DNA from: Natrinema mahii
GTDB lineage: Archaea > Halobacteriota > Halobacteria > Halobacteriales > Natrialbaceae
Assembly: GCA_000690595.2 (NCBI GenBank)
Contig: JHUT02000003.1
Coordinates: 186,001-250,000 of the forward strand
Direction of reading: 5' to 3'
DNA length: 64,000 nt
In this document: positions 36,264 through 45,148 of the stretch, one piece after another
Layout: each line of letters begins with the position of its first letter
Position numbering within the stretch: position 1 is the stretch's first letter
Notes under the pieces: model-generated
What the model was told of the DNA's origin: nothing
The model's input: the letters and a program-made list of their open reading frames with translations, nothing else
The model's database searches: none
Translations under genes and position numbers: made by a program

Positions 36264-36689
36264 TCAGAGGGCGGCGACGAGCCCCCACGCGAGGCCGATC
36301 GCGGCGAGCGAGCCGGCGAGACTGACCGCGGCGTTGCCGATCGCGAGGGCGCGGTCGCCGCGTTCGTACAGCCGGAGGGTTTCGACGGAAAAGGAGGAAA
36401 ACGTCGTGAACGAGCCACAGATCCCGGTTGCGACGAGGTGCAGCGTCGCCTCGCTCGCGCCCGCGAAGACGACCAGCCCGAGGGCGAAGCTCCCGAGGAC
36501 GTTGACGACGACCGTCGCCAGCGGGAACCGATCGCGCTCGAGGCGGCTCGAGACCCACTGGCCGACCCAGTAGCGCCCGATCGCGCCGATCGCGCCGCCG
36601 GTGCCGACGACGTGGGCCGGCTCGGGGTCGACGGTGATCGCGCGGGCGAGCGCCTCGAGCAGCGGGGCGCTCGGCAGTGCCGGGCTCAC
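36264..36689 (-). CDS. crcB: CrcB/Fluc fluoride channel subunit (second)
   Basis: A 141-aa four-helix membrane protein of the CrcB/Fluc family, fluoride-selective channels that protect enzymes from F-. It shows GGAIGAIGRYWVGQWV, the pore asparagine in ATVVVNVLGSFALGLV, and the central break GICGSFTTFSSFSVETL with the characteristic Phe/Ser/Thr pattern. The start is a GTG at 36689 that overlaps the TGA of the upstream crcB copy (GTGA). Fluc channels are dual-topology dimers; two adjacent diverged copies, as here, usually form a heterodimer with fixed opposite orientations. Confidence 0.92.
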   Translation of the reverse strand: MSPALPSAPLLEALARAITVDPEPAHVVGTGGAIGAIGRYWVGQWVSSRLERDRFPLATVVVNVLGSFALGLVVFAGASEATLHLVATGICGSFTTFSSFSVETLRLYERGDRALAIGNAAVSLAGSLAAIGLAWGLVAAL

Positions 36690-37093
36690 GTCGTTTCACC
36701 ACCGACGGGTCGGGGACCGCCGAGGCGACGCGCGAGCGCGCGGCCCGTGAGCACCCCAACCAGTCCGAGGCCGTAGTTGGCGGCGACGACGCCCAGCAGG
36801 GCGAGCGGCGACGACGCGAGCGCGGCCTGTAACGCGAACGTGCTGTAGGTCGACAGCGAGGAGAGGAAGCCGGTCGTGAGGACGAGTCGCGCCCGCGACG
36901 ACAGCCGGCCGGCGGCCTCGGCCTCGTAGACGACGACGGCGAGGACCGCACTGGCGACCGCGTTGACGAGGACGATCGACGCTACGTCCGGGAGCGACTC
37001 CATCGCGAAGAACCGGAGGTTCGAGCCGGCGAAGCCGCCGATCGCGATCAGCGCGAGCGTCTCGAGTCGAACGAGGGGATGTGGGTCTGCCAT
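36686..37093 (-). CDS. crcB: CrcB/Fluc fluoride channel subunit (first)
   Basis: A 135-aa CrcB paralogue with four helices: GGFAGSNLRFFAMESL near the start, the pore asparagine in SIVLVNAVASAVL, then TTGFLSSLSTYSTFALQAA and a last helix LGLVGVLTGRALA. It begins at the ATG at 37093 and overlaps the next crcB by 4 bases, so both are read from one message. A fluoride-riboswitch-like element lies just upstream (37136-37199), giving an obvious regulatory input. Confidence 0.92.
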   Translation of the reverse strand: MADPHPLVRLETLALIAIGGFAGSNLRFFAMESLPDVASIVLVNAVASAVLAVVVYEAEAAGRLSSRARLVLTTGFLSSLSTYSTFALQAALASSPLALLGVVAANYGLGLVGVLTGRALARRLGGPRPVGGETT

Positions 37094-37135
37094 GGCTGGT
37101 GGTGGCAGGGACCGTCAGCCGACCGTCGCCCGCCA

Positions 37136-37199
37136 CGCGGGGCGTCACGGCCCCGGGGCGACGATCGGCAGTTGGGTCAGGCGGGCCCCATCGCCCGGA
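37136..37199 (-). promoter_or_regulatory. Fluoride riboswitch (crcB motif) candidate
   Basis: On the minus strand, 43-106 nt before the crcB start. The RNA begins GGGCGATGGGGCCCGCC, which matches the start of the fluoride aptamer, and is followed by AACTGCC and then, after a variable loop, GTGACGCCCCGC. The loop bases GGGGC can pair with GCCCC in the 3' part to form the aptamer pseudoknot; the known Thermotoga aptamer has AGGCC pairing with GGCCU at the same places. The join before UGACG differs by one or two bases from consensus. Confidence 0.7.
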
Positions 37200-37302
37200 T
37201 ACGACGCCGTTCGCACAGGCGCGAAATGAACGTTGCGAACGCCGCAGGTCGCGGCAAGCGGGGAGGGAAAGACCCAAGGTTAGACTGCCTCTAAACCGAG
37301 CC

Positions 37303-38214
37303 ATGGCCGGAGACGTCCCCTCGGACGGGGATCGGAGCGCGTTCGCGCGAGCGTCGTGGGCGAACGTCCTCGGCAACGTCGTGAAGATCGTCGCCGAGGG
37401 GAGCGCGGGGCTGGCCTTCGGCAGCGTCGCCCTGCTCGCCGACGCGGCCCACTCGCTGGCGGATCTGGTCGCCAGCGTCGTCGTCCTCGTTTGGGGACGG
37501 AGTTCCTTCGACGAGCCGGACACGACCCATCCGCACGGCCACGACCGGATCGAGCCGCTGACGGCGCTTTTCGTCGGGGCGGTCATTGCCCTGCTCGGGC
37601 TGAACCTCCTCTACCGATCCCTCGAGGGGCTCGTGGCCGGCCCCGACATCGAGTTCAGCGCCCTGTTGCTCGCGGCGCTTGGCTTCTCGATCGCCGACAT
37701 GTATCTGGTCTATCGCTACACCGTCCGGATCAACGATCGCCTCCAGTCGACTGCGCTCGCCGCGCTCGCGAAGGACTGTCTGAACGACATCTACACCTCG
37801 ATCGCCGCCATCGTCGGCGTCCTCGGTGTGCTGGTGAATTACCCGATCCTCGACCCGATCGCCGGCGGCCTCGTCAGCCTGCTCGTCGTCTATCAGGGCG
37901 TCGAGATCGGCCGGGAGAACATCGACTACCTGATCGGTGCCGCCCCCGGGCCGGAGAAACGGGGCGAGATCACGGCCGCTCTCCGTCGCCACCCGGCCGT
38001 CGAGGGCGTCCACGACCTGACCGTCTTCTACGACGGCACCGTCCTCGAGGTCGAGGTCCACGCCGAGGTCGACGGCGACATGCCGTTCCGGGAGGCCCAC
38101 GACATCGAGTCGGAACTGGTCGATCGTCTGCGGGGACTCGAGGACGTCGGCGACGCGCACGTCCACCTCGACCCCTCGGGGATCGGTGAGTGGAAAGAGT
38201 CGGCCGACGGGTGA
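37303..38214 (+). CDS. Cation diffusion facilitator (CDF) family transporter
   Basis: A 303-aa inner-membrane exporter of divalent metals (Zn, Mn, Co or Fe type) in exchange for protons. Six helices are predicted. The helix-2 metal motif is SVALLADAAHSLADL, the loop HPHGHDRIEPL precedes helix 3, and the helix-5 motif ALAALAKDCLNDIYTS supplies further ligands. The C-terminal ~85 residues are the cytoplasmic metallochaperone-like domain ending DAHVHLDPSG. The start is the ATG at 37303; upstream ATGs in frame would read through the crcB control region. It is divergent from the fluoride channel genes. Confidence 0.92.
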   Translation: MAGDVPSDGDRSAFARASWANVLGNVVKIVAEGSAGLAFGSVALLADAAHSLADLVASVVVLVWGRSSFDEPDTTHPHGHDRIEPLTALFVGAVIALLGLNLLYRSLEGLVAGPDIEFSALLLAALGFSIADMYLVYRYTVRINDRLQSTALAALAKDCLNDIYTSIAAIVGVLGVLVNYPILDPIAGGLVSLLVVYQGVEIGRENIDYLIGAAPGPEKRGEITAALRRHPAVEGVHDLTVFYDGTVLEVEVHAEVDGDMPFREAHDIESELVDRLRGLEDVGDAHVHLDPSGIGEWKESADG

Positions 38215-38228
38215 CGCGGCGGCTCACG

Positions 38229-39380
38229 CTACGGCGACCGGTCGGCTGCGTCCCCAGCGGCCGTCGCCCGCTGTAAGGTTACCGCGAAGACGCTGCCGTC
38301 CGGGCCGGTCTCGCGGAGTTCGACGCTGCCCCCGTACCTGTTCGCGAGGATCCGTGAGAGGTAGAGCCCGAGCCCGTGGTTGGTCGATCTGCGTTCGAAC
38401 AGCGTTTCCCTGTCGGCTTCGGCGATCCCCGGGCCGTCGTCTGCGACCCTGACGACGACGGATCTCGGCGTCGTCTCGGCAGTGACCCGAACGCGGGCCT
38501 CGCCCTCGTTGTGTTCGACCGCGTTCTCGAGGATGTTCTTGAAGATCCACTCGACGCCTTCGTTGGCACTGACGCGGGCGGTGTCCGGCAGGTCGGCCTC
38601 GATGTCGGCGTCGTCGAACCGGGCGCGACACGCGGCCAGTTGCGCCTCGAGTACCGCGACGAGATCGACCGCGGTCCCGCTCTGTGGCCCCCGATTCGCG
38701 TCCAGCATCGCCCGGACGTCCTCGATGACGCCGACGAGATCGTCGCTCTCGTGTTCGATCGTCTCGAGGCGGTCGTGAACGTCCTCGCGATCACATTCCG
38801 ACCGCAGGAGCGTCGCGTGGCCCCCGATGATCTGCGAGGAGTTGAGGACCTCGTGTCGCAACAGATCGTTCAGATACGCAAGCAGCTCGCGTTCGTCCTC
38901 GAGTTGCCGGGCGCGGACCGTAGCGGCCGTGGCCTCGACCTCCCGCTGGATGGCCCGCGCTTCGACGTAGCCGACGGCGAACCCGCCGACGGCACCCGTG
39001 TTGAGCGCGAAGTGGGCCCAGGTGGTGTTGCCAGCCACCGAGTCGGCGGGAAAGAAGACGATCGACAGCATGTTGACCGCCAGAAAGCCGACCGCGCCGC
39101 CGAAACACCACTTGCAGATCCGGGCGTACCGGCTCTCGTCGATATCGCTTTCCGCGAGCCTGTGGCCGCCCCAGCCCAGTCCGACGGCGGGGATCCCGAT
39201 CGAGAGCAGGCTGGTCAGGTAGGCCGTCGCGCCGAGTACGTCCGCGAAGGCGAGCCACCAGCCGACGAGGCCGGCGATCGAGAGCCCGCCGAACGCGCTG
39301 ATGAGGTGTGGCAGCGACGACCGCTCGAGCCACGGCGGGGCGGCGACGGATCGGCTCGAGTTTGGCGCGTCCTGGCTCAT
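38229..39380 (-). CDS. Membrane-bound sensor histidine kinase
   Basis: A 383-aa kinase. Residues ~20-150 hold four hydrophobic segments (LISAFGGLSIAGLVGWWLAF, then three more). A short helical linker leads to the H-box, with His176 in LLRHEVLNSSQII. The N-box NILENAVEHNEG, G1 box VADDGPGIAEADR and G2 NHGLGLYLSR form the ATPase. No extracytoplasmic sensor domain is present, so it probably senses the membrane or ions through its helices. No receiver gene is adjacent. The start is the ATG at 39380 (MSQDAPNSS); the frame is open further up but has no good start. Confidence 0.93.
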   Translation of the reverse strand: MSQDAPNSSRSVAAPPWLERSSLPHLISAFGGLSIAGLVGWWLAFADVLGATAYLTSLLSIGIPAVGLGWGGHRLAESDIDESRYARICKWCFGGAVGFLAVNMLSIVFFPADSVAGNTTWAHFALNTGAVGGFAVGYVEARAIQREVEATAATVRARQLEDERELLAYLNDLLRHEVLNSSQIIGGHATLLRSECDREDVHDRLETIEHESDDLVGVIEDVRAMLDANRGPQSGTAVDLVAVLEAQLAACRARFDDADIEADLPDTARVSANEGVEWIFKNILENAVEHNEGEARVRVTAETTPRSVVVRVADDGPGIAEADRETLFERRSTNHGLGLYLSRILANRYGGSVELRETGPDGSVFAVTLQRATAAGDAADRSP

Positions 39381-39524
39381 GTCGGCTCCGGGGACGGTGT
39401 CGCTTCGTGGACGGGACGAACCATGTACGCTGTGCAAGAGAGCGCGGTGTCAAATCTGTACCGGCTCTCGGCCCGGGGTCGCCGCGACGCGAGCTTTTAT
39501 CGGGTCCGATGACGGTTTTTCGGT

Positions 39525-40445
39525 ATGGCAATCGGAGACGTTCGCGAAGTTACTGCCGGCGACTGTTCGGACCTCTACTACCTCGATACGGGAATGTACG
39601 AGACGAGCGGCTACGGTGCCGTCTACATCCTCGACGACGACCGGCCGGCCGTCGTCGACACGGGCATCGGTACGAACTACGACCTGCTTCGCGAGGCGCT
39701 CGCCGAGGTCGGTATCGACCGCGAGGACCTCGCAGTCATCGCGCTGACACACGTCCATCTCGATCACGCCGGCGGGGCCGGCTTCCTCGCCGCCGACTGC
39801 CCGAACGCCGATGTCTACGTCCCCTCGCTGGGTGCCGATCACATCGCCGACCCCTCCCGACTGGTCGCGGGGACGAAGGCAGCCGTCGGCGACCAGTGGG
39901 ACCATTACGTCGAACCCGAGCCCGTCCCCGAGGACCGGATCGTCGCGATCGAGGGCGGCGACAGCATCGATCTCGGGACACACGAGCTCCGCGCCCACGC
40001 GGCCCCCGGCCACGCTCCCCATCAGGTCGTCTACGAGGACCCCGAAAACGACGCGGTCTTCGTCGCCGACGCCGCCGGCATCTGGGTCCCCGACGTCGAA
40101 CGAATCAGGCCGACCTCGCCGCCCTCGAACTTCGACCTCGAGCAGTGTCTCGCCGACGTCGAGACGCTGCAGGACCGCGACCCCGACGTCTTGCTGTACC
40201 CGCACTTCGGTCCCCGACACGTCGGCGACGACGCCGACCGGGCCCTCGACGAGTATGCGGTCGTCCTCGAGGAGTGGGTCGACCGGGTCGCCGACAAACG
40301 CCGCGACCTCGCGGACGACGAAGCGGTCCTCGAGTACTTCGCCGAGGAGGCCGAACTGGCCGATGTCTGGGGCAAGGAGAAAGCCAGCGAGGAGGCGAAA
40401 CTGAACACGCGGGGCGTGTTGGGCTATCTCGACCACCGGGAGTGA
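39525..40445 (+). CDS. MBL-fold metallo-hydrolase
   Basis: A 306-aa metallo-beta-lactamase fold enzyme. The metal-binding motif HxHxDH is THVHLDHAGG (His76, His78, Asp80, His81). Other ligands are expected at HAAPGHAPHQV, VADAAGIW and the later LLYPHFGPRHVGDD. The C-terminal ~70 residues form a charged helical region (WVDRVADKRRDLADDE). The family covers glyoxalase II-like thioester and other hydrolases, so the exact substrate is open. The ATG at 39525 is preceded by a ~140-bp region from the divergent kinase gene. Confidence 0.93.
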   Translation: MAIGDVREVTAGDCSDLYYLDTGMYETSGYGAVYILDDDRPAVVDTGIGTNYDLLREALAEVGIDREDLAVIALTHVHLDHAGGAGFLAADCPNADVYVPSLGADHIADPSRLVAGTKAAVGDQWDHYVEPEPVPEDRIVAIEGGDSIDLGTHELRAHAAPGHAPHQVVYEDPENDAVFVADAAGIWVPDVERIRPTSPPSNFDLEQCLADVETLQDRDPDVLLYPHFGPRHVGDDADRALDEYAVVLEEWVDRVADKRRDLADDEAVLEYFAEEAELADVWGKEKASEEAKLNTRGVLGYLDHRE

Positions 40446-40593
40446 CCGGGCGGGTCGCAGCCGCGACGGCTCCGCTCCGTCGCTCGGAGCCGGTTTCGAA
40501 ACCAACGTCCGGTTCGTTCGGTTAAGCGCTCGGTTTCGGGGCGCTCGTCGGCTCTCTCCCGCACAGCGGCGACGGGCGATAAACGTAGTGATG

Positions 40594-40622
40594 GATGAAA
40601 CAAGTTTCATCACGTTTTATCG
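40594..40622 (+). promoter_or_regulatory. Palindromic operator fused to the promoter of the acyl-CoA ligase gene
   Basis: A perfect inverted repeat gatgaaac-aa-gtttcatc (40594-40611) is followed after two bases by the TATA-like gttttatc (40614-40621). The ATG at 40647 lies ~26 bp behind the TATA, so the transcript would be leaderless. The palindrome occupies the place of the BRE, where a bound regulator would block TFB or recruit it. Confidence 0.65.
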
Positions 40623-40646
40623 CACGGGAGCAACTCTCACACACAT

Positions 40647-42605
40647 ATGAACTGGCGGGACGCGGAACGAGAGTACGAGGACGAGGTCATCGGCGAGACG
40701 AATCTCGCGCGCATGTTCGAGGACGCGGCCGACCGCTACGCGAACCGACCGGCCCAACAGTACAAGGGCGGCATCTACGATCGGTCGCTGACGGACGACG
40801 TCGTCCCCGCCGCGACGCCCGGCGAGTTCCGGCCCCTCTCCTACGCCGAGATGCGCGACATCGTTCGCAACCTCTCGGCCGGCTTTCGCGAACTGGGGGT
40901 CGAGGCGGGCGATCGGGTCGGCATCTTCTCGAACACGCGCATGGAGTGGGCCCAGTCGGACTTCGCCCTACTGTCGGCCGGCGCGGCCGTCACGACGGTC
41001 TATACGAGTTCCTCGCCCGATCAGGTCGCGTACCTGCTCGACGACCCCGACGCCGACGGCGTCGTCGTCGAGAACGAGGCGTTGCTCGAGCACGTCCTCG
41101 CGGTCGAGGACGACCTCGACCTCGAGTTCATCGTCACTATGGACGAGGTCGACGGCTACGACGATCGCGACGACGTGCTGACGCTGGGCGAGGTCTACGA
41201 CCGCGGCGAGGACGCCTTCGACCTCGAGGCTTACCAGGACCGCATCGACGCGATCGACCTCGACGATCTGGCGAGCCTGATCTACACCAGCGGGACGACG
41301 GGCAAACCCAAGGGCGTCCAGCTGACCCACTGGAACTTCCGATCGAACGTCAACGCCTCCCGGAAGCGGTTCGGTCCGCGGCCGGACAAGGCCGACGACG
41401 TGCCCGTCCTCGACGAGGAGTCGGTGGCGATGTCGTACCTGCCGCTGGCTCACGTCTTCGAGCGGACGGCGGGGCACTTCGCCCTGTTCGCCGGCGGCAC
41501 CTGTATCGCCTACGCGGAGAGCCCGGACACGCTCCAGGAGGACTTCAGCACCGTCCGGCCGACGACGGCGACGAGCGTTCCCCGCGTCTACGAGAAGATC
41601 TACGACGGCATCCGCGAGGAGGCAAGCGACTCGAGCGTCTCCCGCCGGATCTTCGAGTGGGCAACCGACGTCGGCGTCGCGTACCAGCGGGCGGAGTCGC
41701 CGGGACCGTTCCTGAAAGCCAAGCAGGCCCTGGCCGACAAGCTCGTGTTCTCGACGGTTCGGGACGCGCTGGGCGGGAACATCGAGATCCTGATCAGCGG
41801 CGGCGGGAGCCTCTCGCCGGAGCTATGTCGGCTCTATCATGCGATGGGACTGCCCATCTTCGAGGGGTACGGGCTGACCGAGACCTCGCCTATCGTCGCG
41901 ACGAACCCGCCCGAGGAGGCGAAGATCGGGACCATCGGGCCGACGCTGTCCAACGTCGAGGTGAAAATCGACGAGACCGTCGCCGATCAGGACGCCTTCA
42001 CCGACGACGCCGGCGAGGTCGGCGAACTCCTCGTGAACGGCCCCAACGTCACGCAGGGCTACTGGAACAAGCCCGGCGCGACCGAGGGCGCGTTCACCGA
42101 GGACGACGACGGCACGCGCTGGTTCCGCACCGGCGACATCATCCACCTGCGTCCCGACGGCTACCTCGAGTTCCGCGACCGCGCGAAACAGATCATCGTC
42201 CTCTCGACGGGGAAAAACGTCGCGCCCGGCCCGCTTGAGGACGCCTTCGCGGCCAGCGAGATCGTCGAGCAGGCGATGGTCGTCGGCGACGGCGAGAAGT
42301 TCATCGGTGCCCTGCTGGTCCCGAACACGAACCACGTCCGCGAGTGGGCCGACGCGGAGGGGATCGACCTGCCCGACGACCCGCAGGCGATGTGTGACGA
42401 CGACCGCGTCCGCGACCACATTCAGGAAGAGGTCGACCGCATCAACGAGAACTTCGAGAAACACGAGACGATCAAGCAGTTCGAACTCGTACCCCAGGAG
42501 TTCACCGAGGAAAACGACATGCTCACGCCGACGATGAAAAAGAAGCGACGGGTCATCCTCGAGCGGTTCGAGGACCGAGTCGACCGGATCTACGAGGACG
42601 CCTAG
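40647..42605 (+). CDS. Long-chain acyl-CoA synthetase-like AMP-dependent ligase
   Basis: A 652-aa enzyme of the acyl-adenylate-forming family, which activates a fatty acid with ATP and joins it to CoA. The P-loop-like motif is IYTSGTTGKPKGVQ (about residues 212-225). The YGLTETSPI motif, GGGSLSPELC and the hinge/catalytic part DYxxR-equivalent WFRTGDIIHLRPDGYLEF, then KNVAPGPLE, follow in the usual order. The length and insertions fit the long-chain FadD-like (COG1022) group. A palindromic operator overlaps its promoter. The protein starts at an ATG ~26 bp after a TATA element. It is the only gene in its unit. Confidence 0.93.
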   Translation: MNWRDAEREYEDEVIGETNLARMFEDAADRYANRPAQQYKGGIYDRSLTDDVVPAATPGEFRPLSYAEMRDIVRNLSAGFRELGVEAGDRVGIFSNTRMEWAQSDFALLSAGAAVTTVYTSSSPDQVAYLLDDPDADGVVVENEALLEHVLAVEDDLDLEFIVTMDEVDGYDDRDDVLTLGEVYDRGEDAFDLEAYQDRIDAIDLDDLASLIYTSGTTGKPKGVQLTHWNFRSNVNASRKRFGPRPDKADDVPVLDEESVAMSYLPLAHVFERTAGHFALFAGGTCIAYAESPDTLQEDFSTVRPTTATSVPRVYEKIYDGIREEASDSSVSRRIFEWATDVGVAYQRAESPGPFLKAKQALADKLVFSTVRDALGGNIEILISGGGSLSPELCRLYHAMGLPIFEGYGLTETSPIVATNPPEEAKIGTIGPTLSNVEVKIDETVADQDAFTDDAGEVGELLVNGPNVTQGYWNKPGATEGAFTEDDDGTRWFRTGDIIHLRPDGYLEFRDRAKQIIVLSTGKNVAPGPLEDAFAASEIVEQAMVVGDGEKFIGALLVPNTNHVREWADAEGIDLPDDPQAMCDDDRVRDHIQEEVDRINENFEKHETIKQFELVPQEFTEENDMLTPTMKKKRRVILERFEDRVDRIYEDA

Positions 42606-42772
42606 ATCGAGCTGCGAGTCGTGCGAATCCCGTCGGCGACTTCCGGCTTCTCCTTCCGATTTTAATCCGGGCAGATGACAGGAGTTAACCTCGTGGACTC
42701 CCTCGACTCGGTACGAATGGGCGACCCAGCGGTACCTGCATCCAGACCGTTTGCGGACCGACAGTCGCGACT

Positions 42773-44653
42773 ATGACGGCGGCCGAAGGCGGGAATCTAC
42801 TGGTACTGATCGCCACGATCGTCGGTCTCGGCGTCATCTCGCAGCTCCTGTCGGCCCGGTTTCGGGTCCCGAGCGTCCTCTTTCTCATCGTCTCCGGCGT
42901 CGCTATCGGACCGGAAGGGTTCGGCCTGTTGACCCTCGAGTCGTTCGGCGAGAGCGGACTCTCGACGATCGTCGGGCTCTCGGTGGCCATCATCGTCTTC
43001 GAGGGCGCGTTCCACCTCAAGGCCGAGAAGATACGTGAAGCACCGGCAGCCGTGATCCGACTGACGACGGTCGGTGCGGCGATCGCCTTTCTTGGCACCG
43101 CCGGTGCGGTCCGTTTTTTCCTCGGGGCGAACTGGGACATCGCGCTGTTGATCGGCGCACTCTTGGTCGCGACGGGGCCGACGGTCGTCACGCCGATCCT
43201 GAAGGTCGTCCCCGTCCGCGACCGGGTCGCGGCGACCCTCGAGACTGAGGGGATCGTCAACGACGTGACGGCGGCGATTCTCGCGGTCGTGCTGTTCAAG
43301 TCGATGACCATCAGGGAGATCCACGCGGACATCTACCTGCAACTGTTCGCCGAGCGACTCGGAACGGGGCTGCTCGTCGGCGTCGTCGTCGCCGCGGTCG
43401 TCTGGGCGGTGTTACAGTACGTCGATATCTCGCCCGACGACGCGCCGCGGAACGCACGGCTGCTGACGTTAGCGGGGGCGATCGTCGCCTTCGGGACGGC
43501 CGATTACGTCTTCGCCGAGGCGGGCGTCGCGGCCGCGGCGACGGCCGGCCTGATCCTCGGCAACGCCAACCTCCCCTACGAGGAGGAGATCGAGGCGTTC
43601 AAAGGCGATATCACCCTGCTGGTTCTCTCCTTTGTCTTTATCACCCTCGCGGCGCTGCTCGAGTTCGATCAGCTGTTCGCGCTCGGGCTCGGGGGCGTGG
43701 CCGTCGTGGCGGTCATCATGCTCGTCCTGCGACCGTTCCTGGTCTTTCTCTCGACGCGGGGCGGCCGGTTTACGTTCAACGAGCGGGTCTTCATGAGCGC
43801 CGTCGGCCCGCGGGGGATCATTCCGGCGTCGGTCGCGACCCTGTTCGCGATCCGACTGCAGACCGACGCAGCGCCGACGAACCCGGCCGGTGCGGACCTG
43901 CTCGTGGGGACGGTCTTTCTCGTCATCCTCGTGACCGTCGTCCTCGAGGGGGGGCTGGCCAGACAGATCGCGGAGACACTCGACGTGATACCCATGCGTG
44001 TACTCATCATCGGCGGCGGCCGCGTCGGTCGCTCGCTGGCAGAACGGCTCGAAGCGCGCGGCGAAAACGTGGTGCTGATCGAGGCGGACAAGACGGTCCT
44101 CGAGGAGCTTCGCAACGACGGGTTCACCGCCCGCGCGGGCGACGGTACCGACACCGAGGTGTTACGCGAGGCGGGCGTGGACAACGCCAAGACGGTCGTC
44201 GCGGCGACCGGCGACGACGACGCGAACCTCCTCGTGGCCCAACTCGCGAAGTCGAACTTCGACGTCGAGAACGTGATCGCTCGGGCGAACAACCCGTCGA
44301 ACGCGTCGGCGTTCGAGGACCTCGGCGTCCGGACGATCTCGGCGGCCGAGTCGACCGCGTGGGCGATCGACAACCGGATCGAGCGGCCCGCGCTCTCGGA
44401 CTGGATGTCCGAACTCGGTCGCTCCGGCGACGTACAGGAGGTCGAGATCACCGACGGGAACCTCGTCGGCGAACAGATCGTCGATGTCGGGGGCGAACTC
44501 CCGAACGGCGTCCTCATCGCGCTCGTGAGCCGGGACGGGAGCAGCGAGGTGCCGACCCCCGATGTCGAACTGCAGGCGGGGGACCACATCACGCTCATCG
44601 GCCGCACCGAGGCCGTTCAGGAGGCGATCGACCAGTGTGGAAAACCGGTCTAA
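42773..44653 (+). CDS. CPA-family Na+/H+ antiporter with C-terminal RCK (TrkA_N/TrkA_C) domains
   Basis: A 626-aa fusion. Residues 1-~400 are 12-13 helices of a monovalent cation/proton antiporter, with the membrane segment TEGIVNDVTAAILAVVLF that holds the conserved transport Asp (an ND pair). Residues ~405-530 are a Rossmann NAD-binding RCK domain starting RVLIIGGGRVGRSLAERLE, and ~550-626 a TrkA_C domain (PNGVLIALVSRDG, then AGDHITLIG). Such transporters are gated by nucleotides or nucleotide second messengers. It helps set sodium or potassium against proton balance, a central task in a halophile. The start is the ATG at 42773; the next gene is convergent. Confidence 0.93.
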   Translation: MTAAEGGNLLVLIATIVGLGVISQLLSARFRVPSVLFLIVSGVAIGPEGFGLLTLESFGESGLSTIVGLSVAIIVFEGAFHLKAEKIREAPAAVIRLTTVGAAIAFLGTAGAVRFFLGANWDIALLIGALLVATGPTVVTPILKVVPVRDRVAATLETEGIVNDVTAAILAVVLFKSMTIREIHADIYLQLFAERLGTGLLVGVVVAAVVWAVLQYVDISPDDAPRNARLLTLAGAIVAFGTADYVFAEAGVAAAATAGLILGNANLPYEEEIEAFKGDITLLVLSFVFITLAALLEFDQLFALGLGGVAVVAVIMLVLRPFLVFLSTRGGRFTFNERVFMSAVGPRGIIPASVATLFAIRLQTDAAPTNPAGADLLVGTVFLVILVTVVLEGGLARQIAETLDVIPMRVLIIGGGRVGRSLAERLEARGENVVLIEADKTVLEELRNDGFTARAGDGTDTEVLREAGVDNAKTVVAATGDDDANLLVAQLAKSNFDVENVIARANNPSNASAFEDLGVRTISAAESTAWAIDNRIERPALSDWMSELGRSGDVQEVEITDGNLVGEQIVDVGGELPNGVLIALVSRDGSSEVPTPDVELQAGDHITLIGRTEAVQEAIDQCGKPV

Positions 44654-44683
44654 CGCCCGGCTTCTCGCGGACGGACTGACTGA

Positions 44684-45097
44684 TCAGGTCGCGACGAGGC
44701 CGACGGCGACGACCGCGAGGACCAGCCCGGCGACGTTCGTCGCGCTGAGCTGTGCCCCGAAGTAGAAGACACCGACGACGGCCGGGATCACGAAGTAGAG
44801 CGCGGCGATCGCGGAGACGATCGCCATGTTGCCCCGGGCGAGGCCGGCGTAGAAGCAGATGGAGGCACCCGCGAGGAACGCGCCGGAGACGAGGGCGGCG
44901 GCGACGTCGACGCGGGTGCCGGAGACGGGACGGCGCAGCGAGAGGACGTAGCCGCCGGCGATGACGAGACTCGCGACGTAGGAGAGGAAGACGGCGTTGA
45001 CCGGCGAGAGCGAGCGGGTCGCGACGCCGCCGGCCACCGCCCAGCCGCCATAGAGGAGCAACGCGCCCAGCGCGAACAGGATCGACGTACTGACCAT
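44684..45097 (-). CDS. EamA/DMT-type half transporter
   Basis: A 137-aa membrane protein with about four to five hydrophobic helices, equal to one EamA domain of drug/metabolite transporters. Parts are LLYGGWAVAGGVATRSLSPVNAV, then a charged loop (RRPVSG), and NMAIVSAIAALYFVIPAVVG, which is the conserved EamA C-terminal helix with Pro. Full DMT transporters have two such domains; this half-size form would work as a dimer. It starts at the ATG at 45097 and is tail-to-tail with the antiporter gene. Confidence 0.85.
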   Translation of the reverse strand: MVSTSILFALGALLLYGGWAVAGGVATRSLSPVNAVFLSYVASLVIAGGYVLSLRRPVSGTRVDVAAALVSGAFLAGASICFYAGLARGNMAIVSAIAALYFVIPAVVGVFYFGAQLSATNVAGLVLAVVAVGLVAT

Positions 45098-45148
45098 GCG
45101 GCCGGCTTCGCCGTGATTCGGAAAAACGTTGCGTTCGCGCCGACTGTC

